DNA of 64,000 nt from Haematobia irritans. Its lineage: Eukaryota; Arthropoda; Insecta; Diptera; Muscidae. The position numbers and the translations under genes are program-made. Positions 47,543-59,628 of this stretch are shown piece after piece. The notes beneath the pieces are model-generated. The model was not told the DNA's origin. It worked only from the letters and a program-made list of their open reading frames with translations, and did not search any database. Position 1 is the stretch's first letter. Every line of letters starts with the position of its first letter. The stretch covers positions 227,146,085-227,210,084 of the forward strand of contig NC_134400.1 of assembly GCF_050003625.1 (NCBI RefSeq), read 5' to 3'.

Positions 47543-50500
47543 ATAAAGGGACTTTTCATGACGAATGTGTGGGGACATCTGTAGATTCCGGCGATATCGT
47601 AACAGCTATTCAGAAACCCACAAACACAACACCTATTGGGGGAACTACGATGTCCAGGCCGAATATTACATTGCCATTCCATATACGACTTGAAAATTAC
47701 CGAAAAGCAAGGGAAAGGATTTTTAATAGTGAAGTGACTGTTCAATCTGTATCTAGTAGAATTTTGAAGGCTAGGGAACGTTATAGATGTAGGCGAATGC
47801 ATAGGCGCAATATTTCTTCGGCAACGATAAGTGAGATATCAGGTTCTGATCCGAGACCATTCAGGAAAGTTTTTGTGAATGACTATGAGGTTTTAGCTCT
47901 TTTCGATAGCGGTGCATCTGTCACTTGTTTCGGGAATAATTGTCATGATTTAGTTGAAAAACTCAATTTGACAATTATTCCAGTACACAAATGCAGTGTG
48001 GGTACGGCTAGCGGTCATCGTGTGACATGTTCGGGTAAGGTGAAGGTTGAGGTTAGTTATGAGGATCAACGCCATACGATGGAGGTGTATCTTGTTCCGA
48101 ATTTAGAGAAGCAAATGTACTGCGGTGTGGATTTTTGGAAAATTTTTGGTGTCGCACCACATTTGGTCAACAGTCTTAGCGCTGTGGTCGAACCATCCGA
48201 TCCAACCAGTCACATTCTTTCTCGGGAACAGGAAAGTGCTCTTGCGTATGCGAAAAGTCATTTTTTGGATCACGAAAGACACGGTTTAGGCAAAACTCAT
48301 CTAGAGGAACACACAATTGATACCGGCGACGCTGTCCCTATCAAGCAACGCCACTATCCTGTGTCACCTGCCGTCGAGTCGCTTATATATGAGGAGTTGG
48401 ACCGTATGATAAGTTTAGGGGTAATAGAGCCAAGCACCAGCCCCTGGAATTCTCCAGTGACATTGGTTAGGCGCGGGGAGAAGAAACGCTTGTGTCTCGA
48501 TGCCCGAAAACTAAACGAAGTCACGGTAAAGGATGCTTACCCACTCCCATATATTGACGCACTCCTAGGGAGACTCCAAAACACGTACTTCATATCAAGC
48601 ATAGATTTGAAGGACGCGTTTTGGCAGATTCCCCTGGCGAAGGATAGTCGGCCGAAAACTGCATTCACAGTACCGGGACGACCACATTATCATTTCAGAG
48701 TCATGCCGTTTGGGTTGTGCAATGCTGCCCAACGGTTATGCAGGCTGATGGATAAGGTGATCGCCCCGGAACTGCGCAATGAAGTTTTCGTGTACCTAGA
48801 TGATCTTTTGGTGGTGTCGCCTGATTTTGAGTCGCATATGCGGCTGTTACGTCGCGTTGGTGATCTTCTAACTAATGCGAACCTAACGATAAACTTGGGC
48901 AAATCCAAATTTTGTCGTAGGGAGCTACGGTACCTAGGGTACATAGTGGGAGAAGGAAAACTAAGGCCAGATCCAGGGAAGATTGACGGCATAACACAGA
49001 TCCCTGTACCGAAATGTACACGCGACGTGCGTAGATTCTTAGGGCTTACGTCTTGGTTCAGAAGATTTATTAAAGACTACGCAGAGATTACTGTTCCACT
49101 TACACGTACGCTGAAGAAATCCGCCAAATTTAATTTTGATCAGGACGCGATTGAAGCTTTCAACAAGCTTAAGACGGCTCTCACGACCAGTCCAGTGTTA
49201 AGTCATCCAGTATTCGACAAACGTTTCTTCGTCCAGTGTGACGCGTCGAATTTAGGTGTCGGCGCCGTTCTCTACCAACTTGACGCGGAAGGTCTGGAAC
49301 GCCCAATTGCATTCCACTCAGCACAGCTTAATAGCGCTCAGCGCAATTACAGCGTGACTGAGAGGGAATGCCTCGCTGTAGTTAGTGCAATTGGGAAGTT
49401 CAGACCGTATATCGAATTGATGCCATTCACAGTGGTGACGGACCACAGCGCGCTCAAGTGGCTTATGGGCCAGAAAGACTTGAGTGGTCGTCTCGCACGT
49501 TGGAGCCTGAAACTCCAAGGGTATCAATTCGATATACAGCACCGAAAGGGTAGCCAGAACGTGGTAGCCGATACACTGTCTAGGTTGCAATTAGATGAGG
49601 TTAATATGTTTGTACAGGAGAGGCCTATAATTGATATGAGTTCGCCGGAGTTCGGGAGCGAGGAGTATATTCAACTCCGCGAACATGTATCTCAACATCA
49701 GGATCTTTTACCCGATCTCAAGATACAAGATTCGTTCGTTTACAAAAGGACAGTTCCGACGGACGGAAATTCGGTACATGAACATTTTATTTGGAAGCTT
49801 TGGGTTCCCACTGGCCTCACACATGAATTGATAGCAAATACTCATGGGCCTACTATAAGATCTCATTGTGGCATGGGTAAAACCATTTCGGCTCTCAGGC
49901 AATATTTTTATTGGCCCAAAATGGCGGCCCAAGTGAAAGATTACATAAATAACTGTGCGTTATGCAAAGAGACGAAATCTCCTAACAAGATCTTAAGACC
50001 TCCTATGGGCGCAGAGACCATAACACACAGACCCTGGCAGAAGATCTATATGGATTTTATTGGCCCCTTTCCTAGGTCTAGACAGGGCAATAGTTTCATT
50101 TTTATCGTTCTTGATCATCTCACAAAGTTTGTTGTCTTGAAGCCTATGCGCAATGCAACATCTGCGAACGTTATCAAATTTTTGGAAAGTGAAATCTTTC
50201 ATAAATTTGGCGTTCCGCAGATGGTGCATACGGATAACGGCAAGCAATTTACATCATCCGATTTTGAGATGTTCTTGAAGCGATATGGTTGCAAACAGAC
50301 TAGGAATGCTTATTATGCTCCACAGGCAAACGCGTCTGAGCGCGTGAATCGCTCAATTGTAGCTGCTGTGCGAGCATATGCGTCAGACGACCAGACGGGT
50401 TGGGACAGACATATATCTGCCGTCGAATGTGCATTAAGATCCACCATTCATACCGCGACGGGATTCTCCCCATATTTTTGTCTTTTTGGTACAAATATGG

Positions 50501-50886
50501 TCACGCACGCTAGCGTGTACGATTTAGCTGATAAGCTAGGAGTTTTGGAGGACGGTGAAATCGAGATCTTGCCGAAGTGTAATATCATGGAGTTAGTTAG
50601 GAAAACTGTTAAGGAAAATTTGCATAGCTCGTATGAAATGAATGCCGCTCGTTACAATACTCGAAGCCGAGAGGTGAAATTTCTGCCTGGTCAAGAAATT
50701 CTTAGGAGGAATTTTATTTTAAGTGACGCTTCTAAGAATTTGAATGCGAAGCTTTGCAAAAAGTTCGTAAAATGTCGTGTTGTCAGGCAAATAGGCAAGA
50801 GTTTGTATGAGATTGAAGATTTAGGCGGTAGGAAAGTAGGCACCTATCATGCTAAAGATTTGCAACATATGGTTCCGATTAAATAG
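47476..50886 (+). CDS. pol: Pol polyprotein (protease, RT, RNase H, integrase), -1 frame
   Basis: Open in the -1 frame relative to gag, from after TAG 47473-47475 to the stop ending at 50886. It is most likely made only as a Gag-Pol fusion; the ATG at 47506 is probably not a true start. Order is typical of Ty3/gypsy. Protease has DSGA at 47905-47916. Reverse transcriptase has a catalytic Asp in SSIDLKDAFWQ (48604) and YLDD (48793-48804). RNase H has Asp in FVQCDASNLG (49240) and ADTLSRL. Integrase has an H-H-C-C zinc domain (from 49843) and Asp 50053, Asp 50233 and Glu 50338. I count 34 residues between the last two, one fewer than in retroviral integrases. No frameshift or stop is seen, and no env follows. 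Confidence 0.95.
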   Translation, partial: GGKPQSERECMWGLTFDSDHRVDKGTFHDECVGTSVDSGDIVTAIQKPTNTTPIGGTTMSRPNITLPFHIRLENYRKARERIFNSEVTVQSVSSRILKARERYRCRRMHRRNISSATISEISGSDPRPFRKVFVNDYEVLALFDSGASVTCFGNNCHDLVEKLNLTIIPVHKCSVGTASGHRVTCSGKVKVEVSYEDQRHTMEVYLVPNLEKQMYCGVDFWKIFGVAPHLVNSLSAVVEPSDPTSHILSREQESALAYAKSHFLDHERHGLGKTHLEEHTIDTGDAVPIKQRHYPVSPAVESLIYEELDRMISLGVIEPSTSPWNSPVTLVRRGEKKRLCLDARKLNEVTVKDAYPLPYIDALLGRLQNTYFISSIDLKDAFWQIPLAKDSRPKTAFTVPGRPHYHFRVMPFGLCNAAQRLCRLMDKVIAPELRNEVFVYLDDLLVVSPDFESHMRLLRRVGDLLTNANLTINLGKSKFCRRELRYLGYIVGEGKLRPDPGKIDGITQIPVPKCTRDVRRFLGLTSWFRRFIKDYAEITVPLTRTLKKSAKFNFDQDAIEAFNKLKTALTTSPVLSHPVFDKRFFVQCDASNLGVGAVLYQLDAEGLERPIAFHSAQLNSAQRNYSVTERECLAVVSAIGKFRPYIELMPFTVVTDHSALKWLMGQKDLSGRLARWSLKLQGYQFDIQHRKGSQNVVADTLSRLQLDEVNMFVQERPIIDMSSPEFGSEEYIQLREHVSQHQDLLPDLKIQDSFVYKRTVPTDGNSVHEHFIWKLWVPTGLTHELIANTHGPTIRSHCGMGKTISALRQYFYWPKMAAQVKDYINNCALCKETKSPNKILRPPMGAETITHRPWQKIYMDFIGPFPRSRQGNSFIFIVLDHLTKFVVLKPMRNATSANVIKFLESEIFHKFGVPQMVHTDNGKQFTSSDFEMFLKRYGCKQTRNAYYAPQANASERVNRSIVAAVRAYASDDQTGWDRHISAVECALRSTIHTATGFSPYFCLFGTNMVTHASVYDLADKLGVLEDGEIEILPKCNIMELVRKTVKENLHSSYEMNAARYNTRSREVKFLPGQEILRRNFILSDASKNLNAKLCKKFVKCRVVRQIGKSLYEIEDLGGRKVGTYHAKDLQHMVPIK
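47479..47536 (+). promoter_or_regulatory. Programmed -1 ribosomal frameshift signal
   Basis: GGGAAAC (47479-47485) is in X_XXY_YYZ phase for the gag frame (G GGA AAC). After a 7-nt spacer, CGAACGTGA (47493-47501) pairs perfectly with TCACGTTCG (47516-47524) around a 14-nt loop. Loop bases TGTGG (47507-47511) can pair with CCACA (47532-47536), allowing an H-type pseudoknot. Pol opens only 3 nt upstream of the heptamer. GGGAAAC is a known slippery heptamer in retroviruses. Confidence 0.85.
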
Positions 50887-51986
50887 GGATTTCCAAATCT
50901 AGCCCGGCTTTCACTTATCCCAGGGTCGCAGTTCTTCCCCACATTCACTTTGTTGACGGATCATACACAGAAAGAAATTTCACGAGAAATTTTCCAAATA
51001 AAGTTTTAATTGGGTTCGGAGGGGATATCCACAGAGAAATTTAATTGATTCATCAAATTTTTGTTTTGAAACAAAATCAACCACGAAACTTAATAGTAGC
51101 AGCTAAGTTTTTTTTACTGGATCAATTGATTTGGAGATTGAATCAGAATTTTTTGTGTGTACATGGAAAGGAACATCAGCGAATTATTCTATACGAAAGA
51201 ATAATTGAAGCTGATGATGTGATTAATCGAAAGTTTAATTGAGACAATGGACTTTAAATCGAATTAAATTAAATTATTGGAGAAAAAATGAATAAATAAA
51301 TCCTTATATAATAAATTATAAGACAGTAAATTATAAAACAATAGAATATAATACATAAATTAAAAAAGCACTAAATAAATAAAACAAAAATTAAAAAAAA
51401 AAAAAACAACAATTATAAAAACAATATAATATAAAACATAAAATACATTACAATAAATATAATTAAATCACATAATAAATTATAATACAATAAATTATAT
51501 ATAATAAATTACAATGCCATGAATATAACACTATAAATAATAATACTATAAATAGTTGCATCAATGTAAGAATTGATTGAGATGGTCACCCCAAAACCGA
51601 ATAAATTTCAATGAACGGAAACGAAAACAATTTCCTTTTTTTTAATGAATTTTTTCCTATCCGGTGATCTGGATATAAATTCGAAGCAATTTAAATTTAG
51701 GGATTGAATCAACTAAATTTTTGTATGATTCCATTTATACCGTAATACGATGACAACTAAGACCAAATTGAACATTCCACTTAGTAGTTGCAATACTAGC
51801 CTAGAAGTTAGTAGAAATTGTTGTATACTCTATATAATTTCAAGTTAGGTCTTGCTGTCTGGATTAGGAGACAGGTATGTGAGATGACGCGAAGGTGTAA
51901 CCGTTTGTGAAGTCCCATAGTGGCCATGCACGAGCTACCTTCCCCATTCAGTTATCTGCGTCAGGACTACGATAACTGATGGGGTT
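50887..51986 (+). other. Retrotransposon 3' non-coding region
   Basis: It contains a 194-bp MITE (50966-51159), then a low-complexity AATAAATTATAA-type tract (about 51260-51560). The bases just before the 3' LTR (GATGGGGTT) are a weak polypurine tract at best. The 65-codon frame at 51045-51242 overlaps the MITE and is not called. Confidence 0.6.
50966..51159. mobile_element. Small MITE nested in the retrotransposon
   Basis: It starts CACAGAAAGAAATTTC and ends AGAATTTTTTGTGTG, roughly inverse, with TA on both sides (50964-50965 and 51160-51161). It is 194 bp and non-coding. Confidence 0.5.
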
Positions 51987-54774
51987 TGTAATGTTATCTC
52001 TTAATATAATAGAACAGGAGCGTACCTTCGAGGCTTCTTTGCGCACCTATTTAGTGAAAGTCTAATGGGGAAAACGGAATCTGTCAGGAAGGGGTTCAGC
52101 ATAGACAGGTGGCAACACTTTCGAAACGCGCTTTCGCTAATGTCATGCTCTCCCGCTTAAGTTTTTTTCATTCATTACTTGACGCTGTGAACATCAAATC
52201 GAGCTAAACGCACGATTAGTAAAACACCGGTAGCTTTAAACCCACGCGCATTCATTTTCATAGTCTGCCGTCAGGATTGTTAATATACTTAACAATTATT
52301 GGAATAAATTTTTGTGATAGGCGATTTCTAAAGAAGTAATTCAAGGTAAGTTTTTCTTACGCCAGCAAGAATAGCGTAGAGGAGGGTAGAGAAACGAAGT
52401 TCTAAATTGCTTCGGTATTTTTCATTTTTAGGTACTGTGTTGGTGTGTGTATTCATCTAGTGGAGGACTTCAACAGGCACTCTGGTATACTTTGGAGTAA
52501 CAGTTACATCAAAAAGGGGCACAGTCCATACACGACAATGACGGACCTTGTTTGTTTGATCCATGAAGACATTCCCCACTTTTGAATCTACTCCACTAGG
52601 CCATTAGCGACACCAGACCATTTTTGCGCCACCCCACTAATACCAACACCAACACAGTTTACATAGCCGTTTGCGAATTTCTACTTGGGATACTTGACAC
52701 CACCACGCTTTACAATACTCGTTTGTTTTTGGCAAATTTTACAAGCGTACATACACAAAATAATCGTTTGGAAGAAGAGACGTCAATTCCTCATAAGGGT
52801 AAAAGAAATTGCATTACGGTGAGTCCAAAATTGAGCCGAGGAAAGGCTGACTAACATTTGAAGCCGTTTCCAAGTGCCACATCCAATGTGATCATTCCAC
52901 GTGGGTGTGTGCACCAACATTTATAACGGTACCTGACAAAACTAAAAGAAAAACCAAAATCACCCCCACCTCCTAATGATTGCTGCTCACCAATACCAAC
53001 ACTTCCAATCACCTTTACCGTAGTGTTAGAACACCCCACCTCCCAGACTATAAATTTATATGTATGAGTATATTCTAGCCATTTCTGTACGGGCATAAAT
53101 AGATCGAGTTTTCAATACGTTAACTGCGAATTCACACAGAGTAATACATACTCGATTATTATATACACGGGTATTATTACATAAACGATTATTTTACTGT
53201 CGCGCTCTCTCGTGTTTGCCATGTTGCTGTGCACAAAAAAAATAATATATTCGGCCATACGTTTAACGTTGTATAGTTAAGAGAGTCTGAGAAAATATAA
53301 TTTATAATTGGGCGACTGGACAGTAAGAGAACAATTTTGTGTCTGCATTTTATACAGTTCTCTCTCTTAACTACAAACGTCTCTTAACGCAACAAAGAAA
53401 AGTGCTCAAAAGAAAGTCTTAAGTGAACAAAAATATCGATGTTATCGAGACGACAGCAAAATAATCGAAAGCTATTTATTTAACTGCTCCTCTTTTCACT
53501 TTTATTTCATTATTATTTCAAAATAAAAAAAAAATATATTTCTGTGCATAAGTGAGAAACGGGATCACTTTTGGTAATCGAATTTCTTTATGCCCAAATA
53601 TTTTATAATCATATTTTATATTTCTATATATAACATACATGCTTTCTTGATGAATGTATACTATTATTGATTTACTATTATTCTATTTTGGATTTATACA
53701 AGTTTTCTAATGGATTATACATTTTTAATGACATTTTTACCGCGTTCCCATAAGTATCTCATTGAATCATAAGGGTGTTAAGACGATCCGAATTTATATT
53801 CTTAACTTTATTTTCGTATAACTACCGTACGGGCCCTATGGCAATTGAATCAACATAAAAAGCATTAATTTAAGACGTGCTTTGGGCAAAGTTAAACTTG
53901 GGTAAATTTTCATAATTATCGTTATCGTCACAATGTGGACCCCGCATATTAGGAATCGAGCTCGAACCTAGTCAGGGAATGTTGTCCTTCCTTTGCTTAT
54001 AGTTTTTATTTGGGTTAATTAAATAAAACCAAATATTTTGCCCGTTGCACAATAACATTCTATTTCATTTTCTTTGATCATTACTATATTTAAGTATTAT
54101 AATTAGTAATAAGATTTTCTTTGGATTGGGGTTACAAATAAAACGATGTACATTTTGAAATTGAAATTCGTGTGAAAGACTTTAATATGAATCCGTGTTA
54201 AATTTTCTGAGGTAAGGTAGGAGGGTTATCGCCACTACATTTCAGGGGGCTGTCATAGATTCTATTGGACAGTCCAAAGGGGATCATGGTAGACATGATC
54301 CATGGGTGGGCACAATGGGAATCAACAACATCTCGATTCCCCCGCAAAATATTCCATCAATATTTCCAACGAAGAACAACGAATAGTTCCAGGTGGTACT
54401 ATCAATTTTCTTTTAGTGTTGTTTTATATCGGCTTGGTAACCAAAGAACCTACGCAGACTGAGCTTAAGTCGGAAGACAAAATCAAAGTACCACCGCCCG
54501 GTACCAACGTTGATATAACATGTGCGCGATAATCCTCTTCACATTTTGTGCCTATATGGGATTGGAATTATTTGCTGCTTTTCTTATAAAAAGGAGTAAA
54601 CAAACAAGTGTCCACTCTCGTTGGACAATATTGCCAGATGGTATGTGACACCTTATCCAACAGCCGAAGTGTGGAGATAGCAGGAAATCAGTTAAAAGAA
54701 AGGCCTATGCAATCGCAGTTGGCATAACTCCACGCACATAAAAAATGGGATTATAAACCAACAACAACATTACA
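51987..54774 (+). repeat. 3' LTR
   Basis: It is the same 2,788 bp as the 5' LTR, at a constant offset of 9,541 throughout. It is followed directly by the AAGG duplication and the continuation of the host sequence (TTCTGCATTTG). Confidence 0.95.
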
Positions 54775-54778
54775 AAGG

Positions 54779-56570
54779 TTCTGCATTTGATAGCAGAGGA
54801 GGATGGTTTTATGGTTTTCAATACATAAGAGTTACCAACGTGAAATAAATCTCACAATCGTTCATTTAAGAATCTGCAGAAACTGACAATAAATACGACA
54901 TTGTAACGATAATTATTCAATGACCGTATCCAGCTATCGAAAAAGAATGAAAATTACCAAAGTGTATTATGGCTTGATAAAGTGTAAAAAAATTTAATTT
55001 TGAATTAATTTTTAAATCTATCACCATATTGTAATGGATTTTGATCTTGCGACAACTTTTTACTTTATGTACTTTAGACTTCTTTTTTATTTAGGTTATC
55101 TTCCCATTTTCAATTTCCTATAGATAAATAAAATAATAAGTAGAAATAAATGATGGAGCAAGTACAGTTAAGCTTACATCAGAACACGTATGGTAGCGCC
55201 CGATGAATTTCAGGGGAGAAAGACGCCATTGATAAACGCTGACACCCCGTGTAACACCGATCTGAAGAGTACAAAATGAGTACTCAAATCGGTCCTCCTA
55301 AGACATATTTACCGCCACTGGGATATGAAAACCTCTCATTGGCATGATTATTATTACCTCCAATTGGATGTAGGCTCGATTTTGAATTATTTCATCTGGT
55401 CCAGCTTTTGAGGTTATGGATGTTCGCGGTCGGTGTGTGAATTGAGGGCTGTTTTAAGGTTTCTAGCGAAGCAATCACATAAAGAGCTTATTTAGCAAAG
55501 ATAAGCAAGCCTTACCAGCTCCATTATGGCATTTCAAATGAATTTGCGCTTAAGATTTTCCATTCCGCCAGAGCACTGTTGGCGCCACTCATGTATTACA
55601 AGTAAATATTAGTGGAATTAGATGGATCTCACTGGAGCCACACACCCATTCCTCAAGGGGTAGCACTATGGGTGGCATGTTTTTTAAGGGCTTATGGATG
55701 AAATGTTGGGAGGATGCTTTAATTTGAATTAAATCCAAATATTTGGATGATTGCTTACACAACTGATTTGCAATAAAAGCTGAACTCCAGTGATTTTGGA
55801 ATGTTTGATAAGATGGGAGGCAGCCGTATTGGAAAGGTCGTTGCACGGACACATATATACACATGGCCGCTCCGATGGCAGTCAAATGGATACAACTTTA
55901 GGGCTTGGGTGAGGAGTCATTGATTAAATTAGCATTGAAATGATTATGCAAAACATTTCCCCTAAAGCAAAAACGATTGGAAAGATGAAAATGGAAATGC
56001 TTTTAATATGGATTAGATGTCTGCGCCAATGAAAGGTTGGCTTTATGTTTCCGCAGCAAAAAGATAAGTGAGTGTGCTACGATATCCTTGTTCATCCATT
56101 AATAAAAGCTGCAAGCAAACAGGCAACACTTCGACCACAACTTCAATTAGGACCATATACCACCTATTAATACACAACGTTTACATCAAGAAAGCAACTC
56201 AATTCGAAAATAGTCATTAAGATTATGGCATATGCAAGAAATAGCAATTTAGCACTTTTCCAATTTGACATATCGATGAACACTTTTTGGTGATTACAAG
56301 TACACGTGATGGCTTTGGTGGGAGAATACTCTTGCTCCGTAGCATTTCATTTTGACACATGATTCGGCATATGTTTAACTTGATAGGCTCCAGACTATTT
56401 CATATTGAAAATCCAAAAATGTAATCTGTCTTTAATTGTAAACTGAATAGATTCCAGCTAGATTTAATGATTGAGTTTTTTTTTCACCTTGTGATGAAGA
56501 GTTTTTATTAGTAATGACCGGTAATATTACTTCACGACGTAAATCAAGGGATTACTGAATTAACGAATCG
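54779..56570. other. No gene recognised
   Basis: Low-repeat, moderately AT-rich DNA. A 98-codon minus-strand frame (55589-55885) has no recognised domain. This could be intergenic or intronic host sequence. Confidence 0.45.
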
Positions 56571-57685
56571 TATGTACCCTCCACCATGGATTGCGTAGAA
56601 ACTTCTACGAAAGACTGTCATCCACAAATTTCAACTCACTCGGATGAAATTTGCTCCTCCAAGAGGCTCCAAAACCAAATCTCGGGATCGGTTTATATGG
56701 GGGCTATAAATGATTATGGACTGATATGGACCACTTTTAGCATGGTTGTTAAATATCATACACTACCATCACGTACCAAATTTCAACCAGATCGGATGAA
56801 TTTTGCTTCTCCAAAAGGCACCGGAGGTCAAATGTGGCGATCGGTTTATATGGGAGCTATATATATAATTATGGACTGATAGGAACCAATTCCTGCATGG
56901 TTGTTGGATACCATATACTAACATCACGTACCAAATTTCAACCGAATGGGAAGAATTTTGCTCTTCCAAGGTGCTCCGGAGGTCAAATGTGGGGATCGGT
57001 TTATATGGGGCCTATATATAATTATGGACCGATATCGACCAATTTTTGCATGGGTGTTTGAGGCCATATATTAACATCACGTACCAAATTTCAACTGAAT
57101 CAGATGAATTTTGTTCTTCCAAGAGGCTCCGGAGGTCAAATCTGGTGATCGGTTTATATGGGGGCTATATATAATTATGGACCGATGTGAACCAATTTTT
57201 GCATGGTTGTTAGAGACCATATACTAACACCATGTACCAAATTTCAAGATTATATTATGCTAACCTTGAGTAAGATCGGTTAATAAATAAGGAGTTTCTA
57301 CTCAAATTTGGGAAATTGCGATACATATATATGGGAGTTATATCTAAATCTGTACTGATTACGATGAGATTTTCCATACTTGATTGAATGGTACTATAAA
57401 AACTTACTTTGTGTTAAATATTAATACAACCGCTTAGTAAATAAGTGCAATATGACCCTATTTGTTTAAATTGATAAATTTGATGCAAGTTTTTGCAAAT
57501 TATAAAAAAAAAACGGAATCTTGCGAACAACAAATACATGGACAGATAGACGGACTGACACCGAGGGTTAGATTAACTCAGGAGGTTATTCTGAGTCGAT
57601 TTTATGAAGTGTAAGATGAATATTTCTGGTAGACACATAAAGTTATGATACCCCAACCACTATGTGGTTTGGGGTATAATAAATG
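56571..57685 (-). mobile_element. mini-me-like dispersed repeat
   Basis: The units contain AAATTTCAAC or a close variant at 56626, 56778, 56933, 57086 and 57239 (spacings 152, 155, 153, 153), with GGTTTATATGGGGGCTATA in each. A GACGGACTGACACC tract near 57549 and a terminal hairpin CCACTATGTGG before GGGGTATAATAA complete the mini-me arrangement in inverse sense. Confidence 0.75.
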
Positions 57686-58816
57686 GTTACGAAAAGAGGT
57701 AAACTACAAAATACGTGGTTTCTCAGAAAATTTGGCTACGGTGTCCAAACATATTTCCTAAAGGCAATGTGTTAATTACAATGTATGACTATTATCCATA
57801 TCCTCAGAGATATTTGTACTATGTTCTGGTATCACACTCATAATTGAAACAAGCTAAGATCTGGAGAGCTTCTTGGCGTAAATATCACAACAAAGCGAGG
57901 ATAACCAATTAAACAGCTAGCCCGACTGTCAATGTTTTCATGCCGTTTAAATTCCTAATTATAATTTAATTCAGTGGAGTGAACTGCTAATTGTATATTA
58001 ATGTACTTTCGTTTTGGCCTCAATAACGAATTTCGATTTGCATCTATGTAGCAATCTATGCTGCTTGCCGTTCATGGATGTGCCTTCTGGGGCCTGTTTG
58101 TTGTTCAATCTCCACTATAATTGACTTCATACTCCGAGCCACCCGCCGAAAGCACATTCGTTTGTGGACTCCTAAATAAGATTAACATGTTTAATTTCCT
58201 CAAATCAAAATGGAAATCAAAAAGCCTATAAATACTCATTAACTGTAGAACGTCGAGGAAGAGGCAGAGAGCAAGGGATCGGACGTTGGCAATGGGAAAA
58301 CTTGTTTGGCACACATCACCAGCACTCGGATGGAATGATGTGTATTTTGTTAATTAAGGATCTCAAAGTTGCGATATGGACTCCATTGATTGGAGATATG
58401 CGAATGTCTATTTGTATCATGATGTGTGAAGGTATCGCCATCATCTGCCACAAAATGGTGGTGAATAAAACAGCATGTGCGACTCATTGTCTATCGAATA
58501 CTTGGCAAACTTTGTTAATTTAATATCTAATAAGAGCTTGTCGGAATGAAAAGCTTTGCACTCAACATGCGAAGTGAACACTAAAGGGTAGCACTTAATC
58601 TAGGTCATAATTTTCGAGGTCATATTCGATGGTAGTGGGAAAGAAAAGATGGCAATAATGTTGGTAAGAGAAGTTCAAGCATGTCATAAATGGCTGGTCG
58701 TATTTCGAGTGCACATGTGTGTAAAATCGTTGAAGTCGACTTACGGTTATTCAAATTTGCCAAACGAATATTTCAGTTGATCAAATAAATGTAGCTGACA
58801 TTGAAAATTGAAATTA
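57686..58816. other. No gene recognised
   Basis: Low-repeat sequence. The short frames at 58105-58314 (minus) and 58302-58523 (plus) show no domain and are not called. Confidence 0.45.
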
Positions 58817-59248
58817 TACTGAAAGGAACTTTGGTCGGTTCCAAAGATTTTGGCTTTATACTAATGATTTTGGTATTGATTCCGAGTCAAAGAAGCGGAG
58901 AATTGAATAAGGGATGCCTTTAAAAAAAATTCTCTTTTAAATTTGAGTTTTGCGTACTTGATACAAGGAAACAAATTTGAATTTATTCGTTTTTCTGCTT
59001 TTTTCTTCACATAGCGCGTGTTAAATACAACTTAAATTTCCAAATGCAGACTCGAATTCAAGTAGAAATTGTGCAATTTTTCGACTAAAAAAAACCTCTT
59101 TTAAATAAAAACAAAAACTTTATTGACTTTGGAACAAGGAAATGAACTTTATATCAGAGAAATGCATATTCGAGTCTACGAAAAATTCGCATTAAAATTT
59201 TAGGGACAAGAAATCATTGACCTCACGACAATATTTTTTTTTTCAGTG
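58817..59248 (+). mobile_element. CACTGAAAAA MITE, shortened copy
   Basis: Its left end is TACTGAAAGGAACTTTGGTC, a mutated family start, and it ends AATATTTTTTTTTTCAGTG. It shares GATTCCGAGTCAAAGAAGCG with the intact copy at 27954 and is internally deleted. Confidence 0.6.
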
Positions 59249-59628
59249 TGGCATAAAAATTTTTGATTTACCGAATTTCCAATTCCTTTTTGAGCTTTAT
59301 TTGTAGACAAATGCAACTTTAAAAATCCAAATTATATAAGTTGTTTATCACCCTAATGGTAAAGATGTTCAAATTCTTATATTTAATAAAGCCTCTTCCA
59401 GTTTGCCATAGAATTCGGCTTAGTTGCCTCCTCCTCAATCAAAATATTTTTTCTTTTTTGGAGTTGATTGAATGATTAAAAATAAAGCTAACAGGGTAGC
59501 AAAAATGTTGAGCCATAAGCTGAACTTCCTAGTTTTGAAATCAACTCCAATACCACATTGGTATTGTTAGAGTGATAAGCGAATTGTGTGGATGGGCCAA
59601 TAGCTCTTTTAACATAATTACACTGTTA

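Larger units (their letters stand above)
42446..54774 (+). mobile_element. Complete Ty3/gypsy LTR retrotransposon, Osvaldo/Ulysses-like by structure
   Basis: The element is 12,329 bp. Two 2,788-bp LTRs flank a 6,753-bp interior with primer site, gag and pol, and no env. The 4-bp duplication AAGG is intact (42442-42445 and 54775-54778). The LTRs begin TGTAATG, end ATTACA, and look identical by eye, with the same length and no indels, implying a recent insertion. Long LTRs and a Lys-type primer site are known for Osvaldo and Ulysses of Drosophila, so that affinity is my inference pending an RT tree. Gag and Pol frames are both open, so the copy could be competent. Confidence 0.95.

Noticed and set aside
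50887..51986. env gene downstream of pol
   Set aside because: The region is only 1.1 kb, AT-rich, and holds no frame longer than 65 codons, nor any signal peptide or membrane protein.
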